This document shows, piece by piece, positions 1-8,915 of a DNA stretch of 64,000 bases. Both the position numbers and the translations under genes were made by a program. Position 1 is the first letter of the stretch; the number at the start of each line of letters is the position of its first letter. The notes under the pieces are model-generated. The model was not told the origin of the DNA. It did no database searches and saw nothing but the letters and a program-made list of their open reading frames with translations. The stretch is from Natrinema halophilum (GTDB lineage: Archaea > Halobacteriota > Halobacteria > Halobacteriales > Natrialbaceae): NCBI RefSeq assembly GCF_013402815.2, contig NZ_CP058601.1, positions 3,844,001-3,908,000 on the forward strand, written 5' to 3'.

Positions 1-2
1 TC

Positions 3-602
3 GAACACATCTGGCCACAGAGTCCTGACGGACTCCCTATCGAGGATGCCGACGAGTATTCTAGTCCCGAAGCTCGATATGACGCATATGTTCACCATCT
101 CGGAAACCTCACATTGGCGAGCAGATCGTGGAACTCGAAGTGGGGAAATGCTGCGTTCGAGACAAAGCGCGACGACGGGTATGTAGAGTCGAAGCTCTGG
201 GTGCAATGGGACATCCAAGACAACTACGACGAGTGGTCCGTCGCAAATATCGAGGACCGCGAGAAGGCGATAATCGAGTTCGTTCTCGAAGAATGGGCGA
301 CCCCTGAGACACGCCTTGGCGGCGTTGAAGAACCTGCAGACGCCATTGACCGACTCACGACGGAGGAGCAGTTCGTCCTCAAGGCACTCCGCCAGAACAC
401 CGGTGGCGCGGTTCGCCGTGTCATCCATGGAGATGTGTGCGAACTTTCCGATTCACCGTTTGACGATCCAAACTCGAACGGTACAGAACGAAACGAGGTG
501 GGTTCGATTCTGAGTCGCCTCCAAAACGTCGGTCTCGCTGAGCAGAACAAGCATACCTGGTCACCCACCGACGAGGCGCTTTCAGTGGAGGCTCCTACCT
601 AA
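3..602 (+). CDS. GmrSD/DUF262-DUF1524 family nuclease, C-terminal part (5' end outside window)
   Basis: The reading frame is open from the window edge, so the gene starts upstream. The first visible codons read EHIWPQ, followed about 30 residues later by HHLGNLTLASRSWNSKWGN. The E-H-I-x-P box plus the L-G-N-L-T-L...N box is the signature of the DUF1524 His-Me (HNH-like) nuclease domain that ends GmrSD-type type IV restriction enzymes (DUF262 NTPase + DUF1524). After it comes an approximately 90-residue tail that looks winged-helix-like (LTTEEQFVLKALRQNTGG...). GmrSD enzymes are known to cut modified phage DNA, but I infer family only, since the NTPase half is not visible. An internal TTG at 114 is not a real start because conserved residues lie upstream of it. 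Its position beside a DNA-modification cluster is suggestive. Confidence 0.75.
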   Translation, partial: EHIWPQSPDGLPIEDADEYSSPEARYDAYVHHLGNLTLASRSWNSKWGNAAFETKRDDGYVESKLWVQWDIQDNYDEWSVANIEDREKAIIEFVLEEWATPETRLGGVEEPADAIDRLTTEEQFVLKALRQNTGGAVRRVIHGDVCELSDSPFDDPNSNGTERNEVGSILSRLQNVGLAEQNKHTWSPTDEALSVEAPT

Positions 603-887
603 CGTTCGGTTTCTTCAATCCTTCTAAACCTCGCACTCCGAATTTTCGTTGGTGTCTGTGATCGGTGTGGTGGACTATGTGCCCCTGCCCTGAATCCACA
701 GTGTCACCAGCACGGAACAACGAATCGCTGTAGAGACCCCACACGAGACTCAAGCAACGGGGTTTCTCTAGCAAAGACACTTGCCCGACTGAACAGATGA
801 TAGGGAGTGATATATCGCCGTTGTCAAAGCTAAGCGGCGCTACACTGCTCCCCGTCGGTTTAGTTACTGTAGCGTCATGGGTGGCGT

Positions 888-1355
888 ATGAACTTGTGGC
901 TCGTGCCTGTCGACGAAGCGTCTTTCCAGCGGACACTTGCTAAGCCAATCGACCTGTCGGACTGGGATGACCGGCCCGACACATTCCCCGAGTCCACCCG
1001 CGTTTGGGGCGTCCGGACTGATCCAGAACAGGGTTCTTGGGAGCGTAACCGTCGAAATCTTGAACGAATAGAGCGTGACGATCCGCTCCTGATCTACCGC
1101 AACTCGGAGAGCCGATACACCGCAACTGGGCGTGTCGGGCCAATGACCCATACGGACCACGTCCGCGACGAGTATTGGGACGGGGGCCCAGCACTCGACA
1201 TCTACGCCGTAGAGGACTACGACGACTCCATCGATATCGATCCGAAGACCGTTAATCGGTTGCTCGGTTACGAAGAGTCATTCTGGCCACAAGGATTCTG
1301 GCGAGTGAGTGACGATCGTCCAACGGAACGAGTCGTTCGGAAGTTCGACATCTGA
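888..1355 (+). CDS. EVE/PUA-like domain protein
   Basis: This 155-aa protein starts MNLWLVPVDEASFQRTL and contains W-G-V-R near residue 40, then DDPLLIYRNSESRYTATGRV and a C-terminal SFWPQGFWRVSDDRP stretch. A strand-rich start followed by 'D-x-LLIY...ATGxV' is what EVE/PUA-superfamily readers look like. In known cases these bind modified bases in DNA or RNA (YTH, EVE). The aromatic-cage residues cannot be verified by eye. It stands alone on the + strand, 285 bp after the DUF1524 nuclease gene, and that gap holds no gene I can see. It could be a partner of that nuclease or a stand-alone reader. The fold call is inference, and function is unproven. Confidence 0.5.
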   Translation: MNLWLVPVDEASFQRTLAKPIDLSDWDDRPDTFPESTRVWGVRTDPEQGSWERNRRNLERIERDDPLLIYRNSESRYTATGRVGPMTHTDHVRDEYWDGGPALDIYAVEDYDDSIDIDPKTVNRLLGYEESFWPQGFWRVSDDRPTERVVRKFDI

Positions 1356-1378
1356 ATTGCCGGCAGGATTCTAAAATA

Positions 1379-2113
1379 TTAGTCTTTGAGCATCACCTCC
1401 GCTGCGTAGTCCAGATGTGGGGTTCGACGACCGCGGTACTCGAAAATGGCGTCGTTCAATGCTTCGCGGTAGATGTCTTGGATGGTCGCTTCGACTTCGT
1501 CACTCACATCACCGGTGACATGCTCGTCGATGAACCACGTCGTGGCTCTATCTGCTTCAAGATAGATGGCTGCGTCTTCGTACGCGGTCCATGCTGTGCG
1601 TCCGGTCCATCCGGCAATCCCTTCGTGGAGCCGCTCACCGACGACATGTTCGGCTGCGGTTTGCCATCTGGTTACGAGGTCGTCCGTGACCTCCGCAGCA
1701 TTCCGGACGATAGTAGTGAACGGTTGGACGGGTCGCCCGACCGCTTCGTGCGTGTCGATCGCGTCAAGCGCTTCGCTGCAAATGCGGTCAGCGATGAGAT
1801 CACGGTCAAGTTCCAGCGCTTCCAATTGAAGCGTCCCGCCGTGGTCTTTGACCGTGAGGCCGCTTCCGCCGCCAGCCTCCGCCCACGTTCGAACCGCGAT
1901 CCACAGCTCGCCGGTTCTAATGAGGTGGTTAGTCACGTTCCCGTCGGAATTCCGATCGCGGTTATGCGCGCGAACGGTAACCTCGCAGGGCTTCTTCGGA
2001 TGGTCGTGTTTGAGAGCTTCCCTTGCTATGTCTTCTGCTGTTTCGAGGACCACGCTTGTTTCATCGCCCTGTTCTGTGCGTTCGTCGGCTTCGGATGCTG
2101 TTTTTCGTGTCAT
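1379..2113 (-). CDS. hypothetical acidic protein, 244 aa
   Basis: I do not recognise the family. The minus-strand frame gives a typical haloarchaeal composition rich in Asp, Glu and Ala. It begins with an approximately 35-residue polar leader (MTRKTASEADERTEQGDET), then AEDIAREALKHDHPKKPCEVTVRAHNRDRNSDGN, and a helical C-terminal half (ATIQDIYREALNDAIFEYRGRR). A longer 293-aa frame exists on the opposite strand, but its Cys/Phe/Arg-rich composition is unlike halophile proteins, so I treat it as a shadow. There is no membrane segment or metal motif. The gene converges with the EVE-like gene. It is probably accessory-island cargo. Confidence 0.6.
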   Translation of the reverse strand: MTRKTASEADERTEQGDETSVVLETAEDIAREALKHDHPKKPCEVTVRAHNRDRNSDGNVTNHLIRTGELWIAVRTWAEAGGGSGLTVKDHGGTLQLEALELDRDLIADRICSEALDAIDTHEAVGRPVQPFTTIVRNAAEVTDDLVTRWQTAAEHVVGERLHEGIAGWTGRTAWTAYEDAAIYLEADRATTWFIDEHVTGDVSDEVEATIQDIYREALNDAIFEYRGRRTPHLDYAAEVMLKD

Positions 2114-2359
2114 TGGTATCGCGTGCTGTCCGCTGTTCGTACTGCTAACACGCGACGTCCGATGACGCGCTGGCCTCGCGTCAGCAGGAGACTACGATAC
2201 CGGGGATTTTGGTATCAAATTAGTTTGCCAGAGAGGTCTATGCATCGTCAGCTTGTAGATGCGGGGAGATTCTCGGGCGTCGCTTACTTGCTGTGATGAA
2301 TCTGGCAGTTAAAAACCCTCGTCCTGAGATGTCCTGAACTCTCGCCCTGCAGGACGAGA

Positions 2360-2593
2360 ATGGAACGAGGGCGAAATGTGTCTGAGATCCGTATTCCTTC
2401 ACAAGCTTTCACGCAACACCCACGGCTTCGCATCCGAGTCGTACTCGCTGACCCTCCCGCTGTGACTGCGTGTCTCCGCGGCAAGCACACCGATATGCTT
2501 GAGCTGCTGCACGAAATTGAACAATACGTTCGTCCGGATGATATCCTTTCAGACGGCTTCCTCCGCGTAGATCCGGGACACTTGACCGGCTGA
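2360..2593 (+). CDS. possible small protein, 77 aa
   Basis: A short open frame with an ATG start sits in an otherwise empty 600-bp gap between two minus-strand genes. The product is mixed in charge (for example HTDMLELLHEIEQYVRPDDILSD in its second half). Codon use is only weakly halophile-like and no domain is recognisable. A 114-aa frame on the opposite strand overlaps it and looks less protein-like (Ser/Arg rich). The gene may be spurious. Confidence 0.25.
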   Translation: MERGRNVSEIRIPSQAFTQHPRLRIRVVLADPPAVTACLRGKHTDMLELLHEIEQYVRPDDILSDGFLRVDPGHLTG

Positions 2594-2729
2594 AATACCG
2601 ACGACCGTGTGATGTGGCTGGTCCACAACGAGAATCAATCCCAGAAAAAGAACGTAGTGGAGCAGGCATTGATTGCAGAACTTCTCAACTACTCAGGCTA
2701 TCAGAAATAACTCTCTCGGATAAACTCCT

Positions 2730-3971
2730 TTACTGGTTATCAAGGAACTCTTCGAGTTTAGCGGATTCACCAGCGTGCCAGCTTTTCCGAGGCCGGACCT
2801 TGACGGGGACGATAGTTTCGGCATCGTCGTTCATGGCGTAGGCGTAGCCCGGGGCTTTCGGAATTTGTTGCATATAGTGGCTGATGGTCTGGGCGTCGTG
2901 AAGTTCAGAGATTTTGTCTCCGACCGCGTCTGAGTCTTGGCCTGCGGTGAGACGGTGGATGATTAGGGTGTCACACTGGGAGAGGATCCTGTTGTCCAGA
3001 GCACCGGGTTGTTGGGTGGCCATGACGAGGGAGAGGCCGGGGCGGCGGCCTTGCCGAACCCATTCAACGAGCGGATCGGTGCTGGGCTCAGAATGACCAG
3101 ACGGTGCGAACAGATGCGCTTCATCGAGAAAGAGCCAGACAAGGGGAAAGTTGACTTCGGTGTGTTCGCCTTTGATTTTCTTAACTTCTTCGCGGCTGCG
3201 ATCGAAGCTCCGCTTGTTGTACATCTTCTTGACGAGAATGCCGGTGAGCATGGTGCGGACGTTCCAGGGCAGGGCACCGGCACCGCTGAGATCAAGGACG
3301 ACAAACTCCCCGCCTTCGACGATTTCCTCGATTTTGGATCCAGAGGAACTGAAAATACCCCAGTTCTTGGCTTTCTCTAGGCGACGGTTGAGTGCATCCT
3401 TGATGTTGGCGGACTCGGGGGATGCTTCGACCTTATCGAGTAGATCCATAATGCTGTAGTACTGGCCGAAGTCTTCCTCTGCCTGTTCGATGACCTGGGA
3501 GAGGAGACCGGCCTGTGCTTGGGTTTCATCGATATCAAGCAGGTAAAGCCAGTCCTCGACGGAGAGTTCAGAGGGATAGAGTTCGAACCCTTCGTGGAAG
3601 TACTGCTGGATTTCTTCGTACTGTTCTTCGAGACCGGCCGGGTAGTAGACTTTAACCGGGTACTCCCTGGGGGAGATGTCCCAGCCATCAAGGAGATCTG
3701 TGTCAGGCGTCTGAACCTGGAGGCTCCAGTAGATACCCATCGCGTCGATGACCAAGCCGTTCAGATTCTGTCGGGCCTGGGCGGGGAGGGTCATCAGTTC
3801 CTCCATCATAACACCGAGAGTGTGGGATTTCCCAGAGCCACGTTTCCCACAGACGGTAACCATATGTGGCTCATTAAGATCAAGACGGACCTGTTCACCG
3901 AGCTCGTCAGTACTGTCGAACTTGCGGCCAAGATAGGCTGACAGTTCTTCTTTATCCCCGCCAATGATCAT
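2730..3971 (-). CDS. HerA-like DNA-translocating ATPase
   Basis: This 413-aa P-loop ATPase has Walker A GKRGSGKSH at residues 42-50 and Walker B LVWLFLDEAH at 277-286 (D283/E284). It then has MATQQPGALDNRILSQCDT, the sensor and arginine-finger region typical of HerA/FtsK-clade motors. HerA proteins form hexamers that pump DNA and often partner with nucleases in defence systems. The N-terminal HAS-barrel of classical HerA is absent because the Walker A box lies only 41 residues from the start. The ATG overlaps the stop of the upstream 1285-aa ATPase gene in an ATGA junction, so the two are translationally coupled. It is the last gene of the leftward operon. I infer that it is the motor of the restriction or exclusion module. 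Confidence 0.85.
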   Translation of the reverse strand: MIIGGDKEELSAYLGRKFDSTDELGEQVRLDLNEPHMVTVCGKRGSGKSHTLGVMMEELMTLPAQARQNLNGLVIDAMGIYWSLQVQTPDTDLLDGWDISPREYPVKVYYPAGLEEQYEEIQQYFHEGFELYPSELSVEDWLYLLDIDETQAQAGLLSQVIEQAEEDFGQYYSIMDLLDKVEASPESANIKDALNRRLEKAKNWGIFSSSGSKIEEIVEGGEFVVLDLSGAGALPWNVRTMLTGILVKKMYNKRSFDRSREEVKKIKGEHTEVNFPLVWLFLDEAHLFAPSGHSEPSTDPLVEWVRQGRRPGLSLVMATQQPGALDNRILSQCDTLIIHRLTAGQDSDAVGDKISELHDAQTISHYMQQIPKAPGYAYAMNDDAETIVPVKVRPRKSWHAGESAKLEEFLDNQ

Positions 3972-6900
3972 GTCTCATCACCAGTGAGTTCAGCTTTCAC
4001 ACGTATCTTCAGCAGGGACTGTTTTAGTTCCTCGGCAGCAGTTGTGGATCCTTGTAACCCATCGATCACCTGCTGGAACTCGTCATCATCCAGTTCAGAG
4101 AACTTGTCTGAGATGCTGTCCTCGGTCGCGTCTTCGACCACATCTATTTCGATGTCGGGGTCGTATTTCCGGACAGTTTCTTCGAACTCGTCACCGTCGA
4201 AGGCTTCCTCGTCTAACTGATTTCGTGCGGTTTCCCACTGCTCCCAGAAGTCCTCATACTGAGTGTGATCGAAGCGGTGAGGTTCGGCTTCGAGTTCTGA
4301 TTCACAGCTTTCCAGATAGCCCTCTCCTCTCCGGATCCAGCTTGATTCGCCAGGGATTCGGTCAGCATAGTTTTCCAGTTCCTCCTTCGCCGCAGCGACG
4401 TTGTCCTGTTCCTCACTGATTCCGTCCCTGATCGCATCTGTGACGAATCTGATGTCATCATCGAGGGAGGCCTCGTCCTCGGTTGGATCGTAAGTGTCCA
4501 CCGGTGGGACGATGCTTTTCCGCTGTGTGCGGAGCATTTCGATCAAACGGTCGAGACGGATATCCCCGTCAAGATACTGTTCTAAGTCAGCAGCAACATC
4601 GGCTTCCTCGATGTTGCGTTCGACCTGGTGGGTTTCCCAGAAGTCGTTGATAGTGGTTATACACTCGATGCTGAGACCCTCAGATTGGAGATCAGGATCC
4701 GTTCCGAACCACTCAAGCTTTGTAGCCAATGCCTCCAGGTCGTCTTTCTTGGCCAAAATGGTCGCGGCTTTTTTTACCTGTGTGGCCAGGTGGTCCAAGT
4801 CATCAAGGACGAGGTACCGGAGTTCGGGATCGAGGTTACTGAGCGGGTGGATAGTGTTCGCATAGCTGGCGACAGCAGAATCTACGAAGACATCATTTGC
4901 CATAATCTCGCGTAATAATTCATCTGCGCCTTGATACTCGAAGTCCCAGGATGCATCGATATCGTTTTGTATGTCTTCTAACTCGGTCGCATCAGCGGTC
5001 TCGATGCTGTCATATGTGTCGTTCAAATCCTCAATCTGGCTGATATCTGTGTCGTCCTGTTTTGCCTGGTCGAGGATCGCTATTTTGATTCTACGGCCGA
5101 CCCGTTTGCGGACTTGGCGGCGCTGGGTCTCGATACGGACATCGGCCGGTATGATCGTCGTCTCGTTATCGTCTTCAAAGACCCAACTGTACTCATCTAC
5201 GTATTGGCCCAGGATTAACAGCAGGTAGACCATTGCCCGGGTGACGTTTTCGACTTCGGAGGTGCCAAAGATCAGCTCCAGAATCTCATCGAAATCAAGG
5301 CCATCCTCGTCGAGATGTTCCTCGATGGAATCCAAGACGTGGCTGTAACTGCTCAGGTGGGGGACGATGTCGTAGTCTCCATTGCTGCGTTCCTCGATGA
5401 AGGATTCATTATCCGCGAACTGTTCAACGATCGCGCGGAATTCGTCCCCGGATTCGCGGGAACGATTGACTCTGCCGAATGATTGGACATCGATGTGGGG
5501 GTGGTTCGCGCTCTCGAAGATGAGGTCCCCTTCCCGGTCAAGGTGTTTGATCCCGTAGACAAGATTGAGATAATCCTTCCCTGGGTAGGTCCCGGTGAAT
5601 CCAAGCTTCTCACAGGGATACGTGTCTGCGATGTTGGTCAGGTTACTGTCAACAGTCTGGATGAGGGAAAAACTCGTTGGATCGGCAGTCCGGTCACGGA
5701 TATCCTCCGTCAGGTCGTTCCCTGCAAGATAGGCTAGCGACAGCTTCAGGAACATCACATAGGCTTGGTAATCATCGTATCGTGGGAAATGTTCTTGGGT
5801 CGCTTCGATCAGGTTGTAGTACCCGGACTCTTCGTCGATGTGGAGTTCGATATTTCTGTTGAGGTTCGAAGCAATATCGTCCGTGACCATGCCTGCTTGC
5901 CCGTTCCGCTCGGTCACATAGTACTTGGCAGGCAGGTCGCCTTCTGTGTCCCGCCCCAGTCGGATGACAATGTGTAATGCATCATCATCGACCTCGGTAC
6001 TGAGCTGTTCCGGCAGGTCATCAGGTGCGACAGTGAACAAAACCTTGGAGGTATAATTGAGGTCTTGGTCTGTATCGAAGACGAGATACTGGCCCTGCTG
6101 GTTCTCGAAGGCAGTATCGGGGAACCGGTGATTGAGCATATCCGCCCAGAGCTGGATAAGATTGTTCTCCTCGTGGTCCTCCAAATGCAGGTCTGTGACG
6201 GCTTCACCAACCTGATCTGCGAGGGAGAGTTCGCCTTCATCTGCTGCTGTCCCGGTGAGTTCGTTCGGGTTGAATTCTAATCGCTCATTTTCAAGAGAGA
6301 AATACTCCGATCCTTGGGTGGCGACACCGATCAGGTCCTCGGCTTCGCTGTCATCTATCTGAAGTTCGATGGATCCAGCGATATTGGTTATCTGATCAGT
6401 GGTGAAATAGACCGGTCGTTCTGTCCGGTCGAGGATACCCGTCTTGGCGATTTCGCAGAGGATTCGGAGATCGATCCCGGACGCATCTGGGTAGTCTGCC
6501 TCGATGGTGGCTTCGATGCTGTCCTCTCCCGGCAGTTCATCGAGGTTGACGCGTTCGACGTTCCCCCGGAGCTGGTCACGGACTGCATCACCATGTTGAT
6601 ACAGGAAATCGAGATCAATCTGGCCCTCACCGTCCCAGTGGTCGAGGAACGAGATCAGGATGCGTTTGTAATCGCGGAAGGCACGGACAACGGTTTCGTC
6701 CAGTGTTTCGTCTTCGAACTTTTGGACGATACTGAGGGCGAATTCGAGAGTATCATCGGTGAACGGATAGACATAGCCATCTTCACCGGGTTCTGCGGAG
6801 GCGATAGTGTCGTACCAGTCACCCGCCTCTCCACCGCGGTCCGCGAGCAATGGGATGACGTAGAGCCGGTACAGGTTGGCGAAAAGCTCCTTTGTTTCCT

Positions 6901-7825
6901 CCTCAGAGTGATCGATGTTGTAGCTGATGTTCTCATCAATGCGGTCGGTGAGGTCCCGTGCAGCAGCTGGGAAGTTCTCCCTGAACTCATCGTGGGAGAC
7001 AGTGTTTGCGAATAAGATGTATGGCGGCGTGGTGAAATCATCAAACCCGGAGACGGTGTTCCGGATCATCTTCTGGACGATGGCTTTAAGCCGATAGTTC
7101 CCACCTGGGTCCACCCCTTGCCGCGTGATCTGTTCGAATTCGTCAATATAGAACGCCGGGTAGTGGTCCTCTCGCTCGCGGTAGTAGGTGGTGAACCACG
7201 CGATCGTTTGGTGCGCATCACCCGCTGTCAGTGACTTTGTGACGCGAGCAATGTCTTCGAGCGAGGACGGATCTTCGAAGATATCGATGAGGTCCTGACG
7301 ATGGTTCGGAGGGAGGTCGTCATCAAGATCCTCAAGTGTGAGATTGATCTTCCGATCGTTGAAAATAGCAAGGAGATCATCCTCATCGACAGACGAACTG
7401 TACTCGACCAGTGCAGTGAAGAGGGCGTGGAGGAACTCCGTCGGGGTATCATGTTGTTCAAGGCTGATCGTGAGACAGTCGATAGGTGTCCCGCCGTAGT
7501 GGAGCTGGTCAAACTCTCTGTCACCGTACTCTTGATCGTCCTGACAGAGGAGGGCGATGTTTTCCATCATCACCGTTTTACCAGAGCCATACGCTCCGTG
7601 TAGTATCGCCCCAGGCGTTTCCTGCTCTGCTAAGCCTTGTTGGATCCCCCGAAGGATCTGGGCTCGTTTCTCCGTTAGGATGAAATGGGTGCCTTCCTGA
7701 AGGAATTCCTCGAACTGGGGAAGGTCGTTCTCATCGGCGAGGCGTTGGCATTCTCGCCGGACGCGTTTTATCGTTTGACGGTCGAGAATGTTGACAACAT
7801 CGTCTTTTGCTTCCTCCAGTGTCAT
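3968..7825 (-). CDS. large P-loop ATPase, BrxC/PglY-like
   Basis: This protein is 1285 aa long. Walker A GAYGSGKT lies at residues 77-84 and Walker B AFYIDEFEQI around 224-233 (D228/E229). The rest is a long acidic helical region without further motifs I can name. The size, N-terminal ATPase placement and adjacency to a PglZ-like gene fit the BrxC/PglY family of BREX systems. BREX normally pairs this ATPase with PglZ and a PglX methylase, and no methylase is present here. Both ends overlap neighbours by ATGA (the 106-aa gene upstream, the HerA gene downstream), showing a tightly coupled operon. Alternatives are another STAND-like or KAP-like defence ATPase. I am confident of the ATPase, less so of BrxC orthology. 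Confidence 0.7.
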   Translation of the reverse strand: MTLEEAKDDVVNILDRQTIKRVRRECQRLADENDLPQFEEFLQEGTHFILTEKRAQILRGIQQGLAEQETPGAILHGAYGSGKTVMMENIALLCQDDQEYGDREFDQLHYGGTPIDCLTISLEQHDTPTEFLHALFTALVEYSSSVDEDDLLAIFNDRKINLTLEDLDDDLPPNHRQDLIDIFEDPSSLEDIARVTKSLTAGDAHQTIAWFTTYYREREDHYPAFYIDEFEQITRQGVDPGGNYRLKAIVQKMIRNTVSGFDDFTTPPYILFANTVSHDEFRENFPAAARDLTDRIDENISYNIDHSEEETKELFANLYRLYVIPLLADRGGEAGDWYDTIASAEPGEDGYVYPFTDDTLEFALSIVQKFEDETLDETVVRAFRDYKRILISFLDHWDGEGQIDLDFLYQHGDAVRDQLRGNVERVNLDELPGEDSIEATIEADYPDASGIDLRILCEIAKTGILDRTERPVYFTTDQITNIAGSIELQIDDSEAEDLIGVATQGSEYFSLENERLEFNPNELTGTAADEGELSLADQVGEAVTDLHLEDHEENNLIQLWADMLNHRFPDTAFENQQGQYLVFDTDQDLNYTSKVLFTVAPDDLPEQLSTEVDDDALHIVIRLGRDTEGDLPAKYYVTERNGQAGMVTDDIASNLNRNIELHIDEESGYYNLIEATQEHFPRYDDYQAYVMFLKLSLAYLAGNDLTEDIRDRTADPTSFSLIQTVDSNLTNIADTYPCEKLGFTGTYPGKDYLNLVYGIKHLDREGDLIFESANHPHIDVQSFGRVNRSRESGDEFRAIVEQFADNESFIEERSNGDYDIVPHLSSYSHVLDSIEEHLDEDGLDFDEILELIFGTSEVENVTRAMVYLLLILGQYVDEYSWVFEDDNETTIIPADVRIETQRRQVRKRVGRRIKIAILDQAKQDDTDISQIEDLNDTYDSIETADATELEDIQNDIDASWDFEYQGADELLREIMANDVFVDSAVASYANTIHPLSNLDPELRYLVLDDLDHLATQVKKAATILAKKDDLEALATKLEWFGTDPDLQSEGLSIECITTINDFWETHQVERNIEEADVAADLEQYLDGDIRLDRLIEMLRTQRKSIVPPVDTYDPTEDEASLDDDIRFVTDAIRDGISEEQDNVAAAKEELENYADRIPGESSWIRRGEGYLESCESELEAEPHRFDHTQYEDFWEQWETARNQLDEEAFDGDEFEETVRKYDPDIEIDVVEDATEDSISDKFSELDDDEFQQVIDGLQGSTTAAEELKQSLLKIRVKAELTGDET

Positions 7826-8142
7826 GTGTTTACCTGGTATTTGAAGAGTGACCGTTTCAGATTGATTCTCGGGTCGACGATGTAAATCCTTGTATCAAGC
7901 ACGTCGTGTTCCGTGATACGTCGTGGATTTGCCATCAAGATGATCTTTTCGCCATTATTGTTATCACGGTCTGTCGGGCGGACAAATTCTGTGTCGAACG
8001 TTGTATCTGGTGTTCGGCGCTGACACTCGCTGATGAAGTCAAAGACTGTCTCATATTCGGCATGGATATCATCGATTGAAACGATGGCGATATCGGTGCC
8101 GGCTTGATCCAGATGATCCAAAACGGTGCGTACAATATTCAT
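7822..8142 (-). CDS. hypothetical protein of the PglZ/ATPase operon, 106 aa
   Basis: I do not recognise this small protein. It starts MNIVRTVLDHLDQAGTDIAIVSIDDIHAEYETVFDFI and ends with ITEHDVLDTRIYIVDPRINLKRSLFKYQVNT, suggesting a compact alpha/beta fold with strands IAIVSI and IILMAN. Its stop overlaps the start of the large ATPase gene (ATGA), and its start lies a few bases after the 252-aa gene. It is therefore very likely made together with both. Small conserved proteins in this position are common in BREX-like operons (BrxA or BrxB, for example), but I see no specific similarity to them. Confidence 0.6.
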   Translation of the reverse strand: MNIVRTVLDHLDQAGTDIAIVSIDDIHAEYETVFDFISECQRRTPDTTFDTEFVRPTDRDNNNGEKIILMANPRRITEHDVLDTRIYIVDPRINLKRSLFKYQVNT

Positions 8143-8147
8143 ACTGT

Positions 8148-8906
8148 TTAGGTGGTAACGAGTTCAATGACGGTCTTGCCCTCGTAGCGGTCGGTTGCAG
8201 CCCGGTTCTCGTCCTGTAACTGTTGGAGGATACTCTCGACTTGTTGCTCACTCCACTTGAAATCCATTGTAAGGACGCGCTGGATTTCTGCTAGATCCAT
8301 CCGGTTCCCATGTTCGGCAAGGATATCCTCGACGATATCCGCATCCTCGCCTCGGAAGTACGTGTACTGAGCAGGGTCGATATGCCATCGTCCATCCTCT
8401 TCTACGACGATCTCAAAATCGCGGAGGAAACTCGCAATCGCTCCTGCAGTCACCTTGTTCCCGCTGATCGTGTCCTTCATCAACGTGTTGACGGTGTCCG
8501 CGAGGTCGGCCCCCATATCGTAATTGCCAGCCTGAACCTTCCGGTCAAGTTCCTGAAGGAGGGTGTGGAAGTAGGTGAAGTTGGTCCGTGATTTGCGTTC
8601 TAACAGGTGGAATGCTGCAACACGGAAGTCAGGGGCGTTCAGGAGCTTCAACCCTTCGTCGGTGAGTTCGATGTGGTCGTTATCCTGTTTGAGAATCTCG
8701 ATGGACCGGTTCTCGTCTTGAAGGGTGAATTTGAACCAACCGTCGATCGATTTGAAGAGTTTGGAGTTTCTGTCGCGGTTGATTGCCTCCATTTCGTCAC
8801 GGAGTTCGTCTTCGGTAAGCTCGCCGCGGAAGTGAACGATCTGGGCGAGCTTTTCGATGCCCTTGAGAAGGTCTTGTCGTCCAATACGAGGGATTGTTTT
8901 TGGCAT
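8148..8906 (-). CDS. hypothetical operon protein with winged-helix-like ends, 252 aa
   Basis: The family is not recognised. The N-terminus has a helix-rich segment (GRQDLLKGIEKLAQIVHFRGELTEDELRDEM) that looks like a winged-helix module. The C-terminus has a second one (NRMDLAEIQRVLTMDFKWSEQQVESILQQLQDENRA). The middle includes FTLQDENRSIEIL and an aromatic FHTLLQEL helix. It sits 9 bp downstream of the PglZ gene and 5 bp upstream of the 106-aa gene, so it is co-transcribed with the effector genes. A DNA-binding or adaptor role for the PglZ/ATPase complex is a reasonable inference. A relationship to the small BREX proteins would need a profile search. Confidence 0.6.
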   Translation of the reverse strand: MPKTIPRIGRQDLLKGIEKLAQIVHFRGELTEDELRDEMEAINRDRNSKLFKSIDGWFKFTLQDENRSIEILKQDNDHIELTDEGLKLLNAPDFRVAAFHLLERKSRTNFTYFHTLLQELDRKVQAGNYDMGADLADTVNTLMKDTISGNKVTAGAIASFLRDFEIVVEEDGRWHIDPAQYTYFRGEDADIVEDILAEHGNRMDLAEIQRVLTMDFKWSEQQVESILQQLQDENRAATDRYEGKTVIELVTT

Positions 8907-8915
8907 AAATATGGA

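Noticed and set aside
1415-2296. 293-aa plus-strand frame
   Set aside because: The Cys/Phe/Arg-rich product is unlike halophile proteins; the minus-strand 244-aa frame has proper acidic composition.
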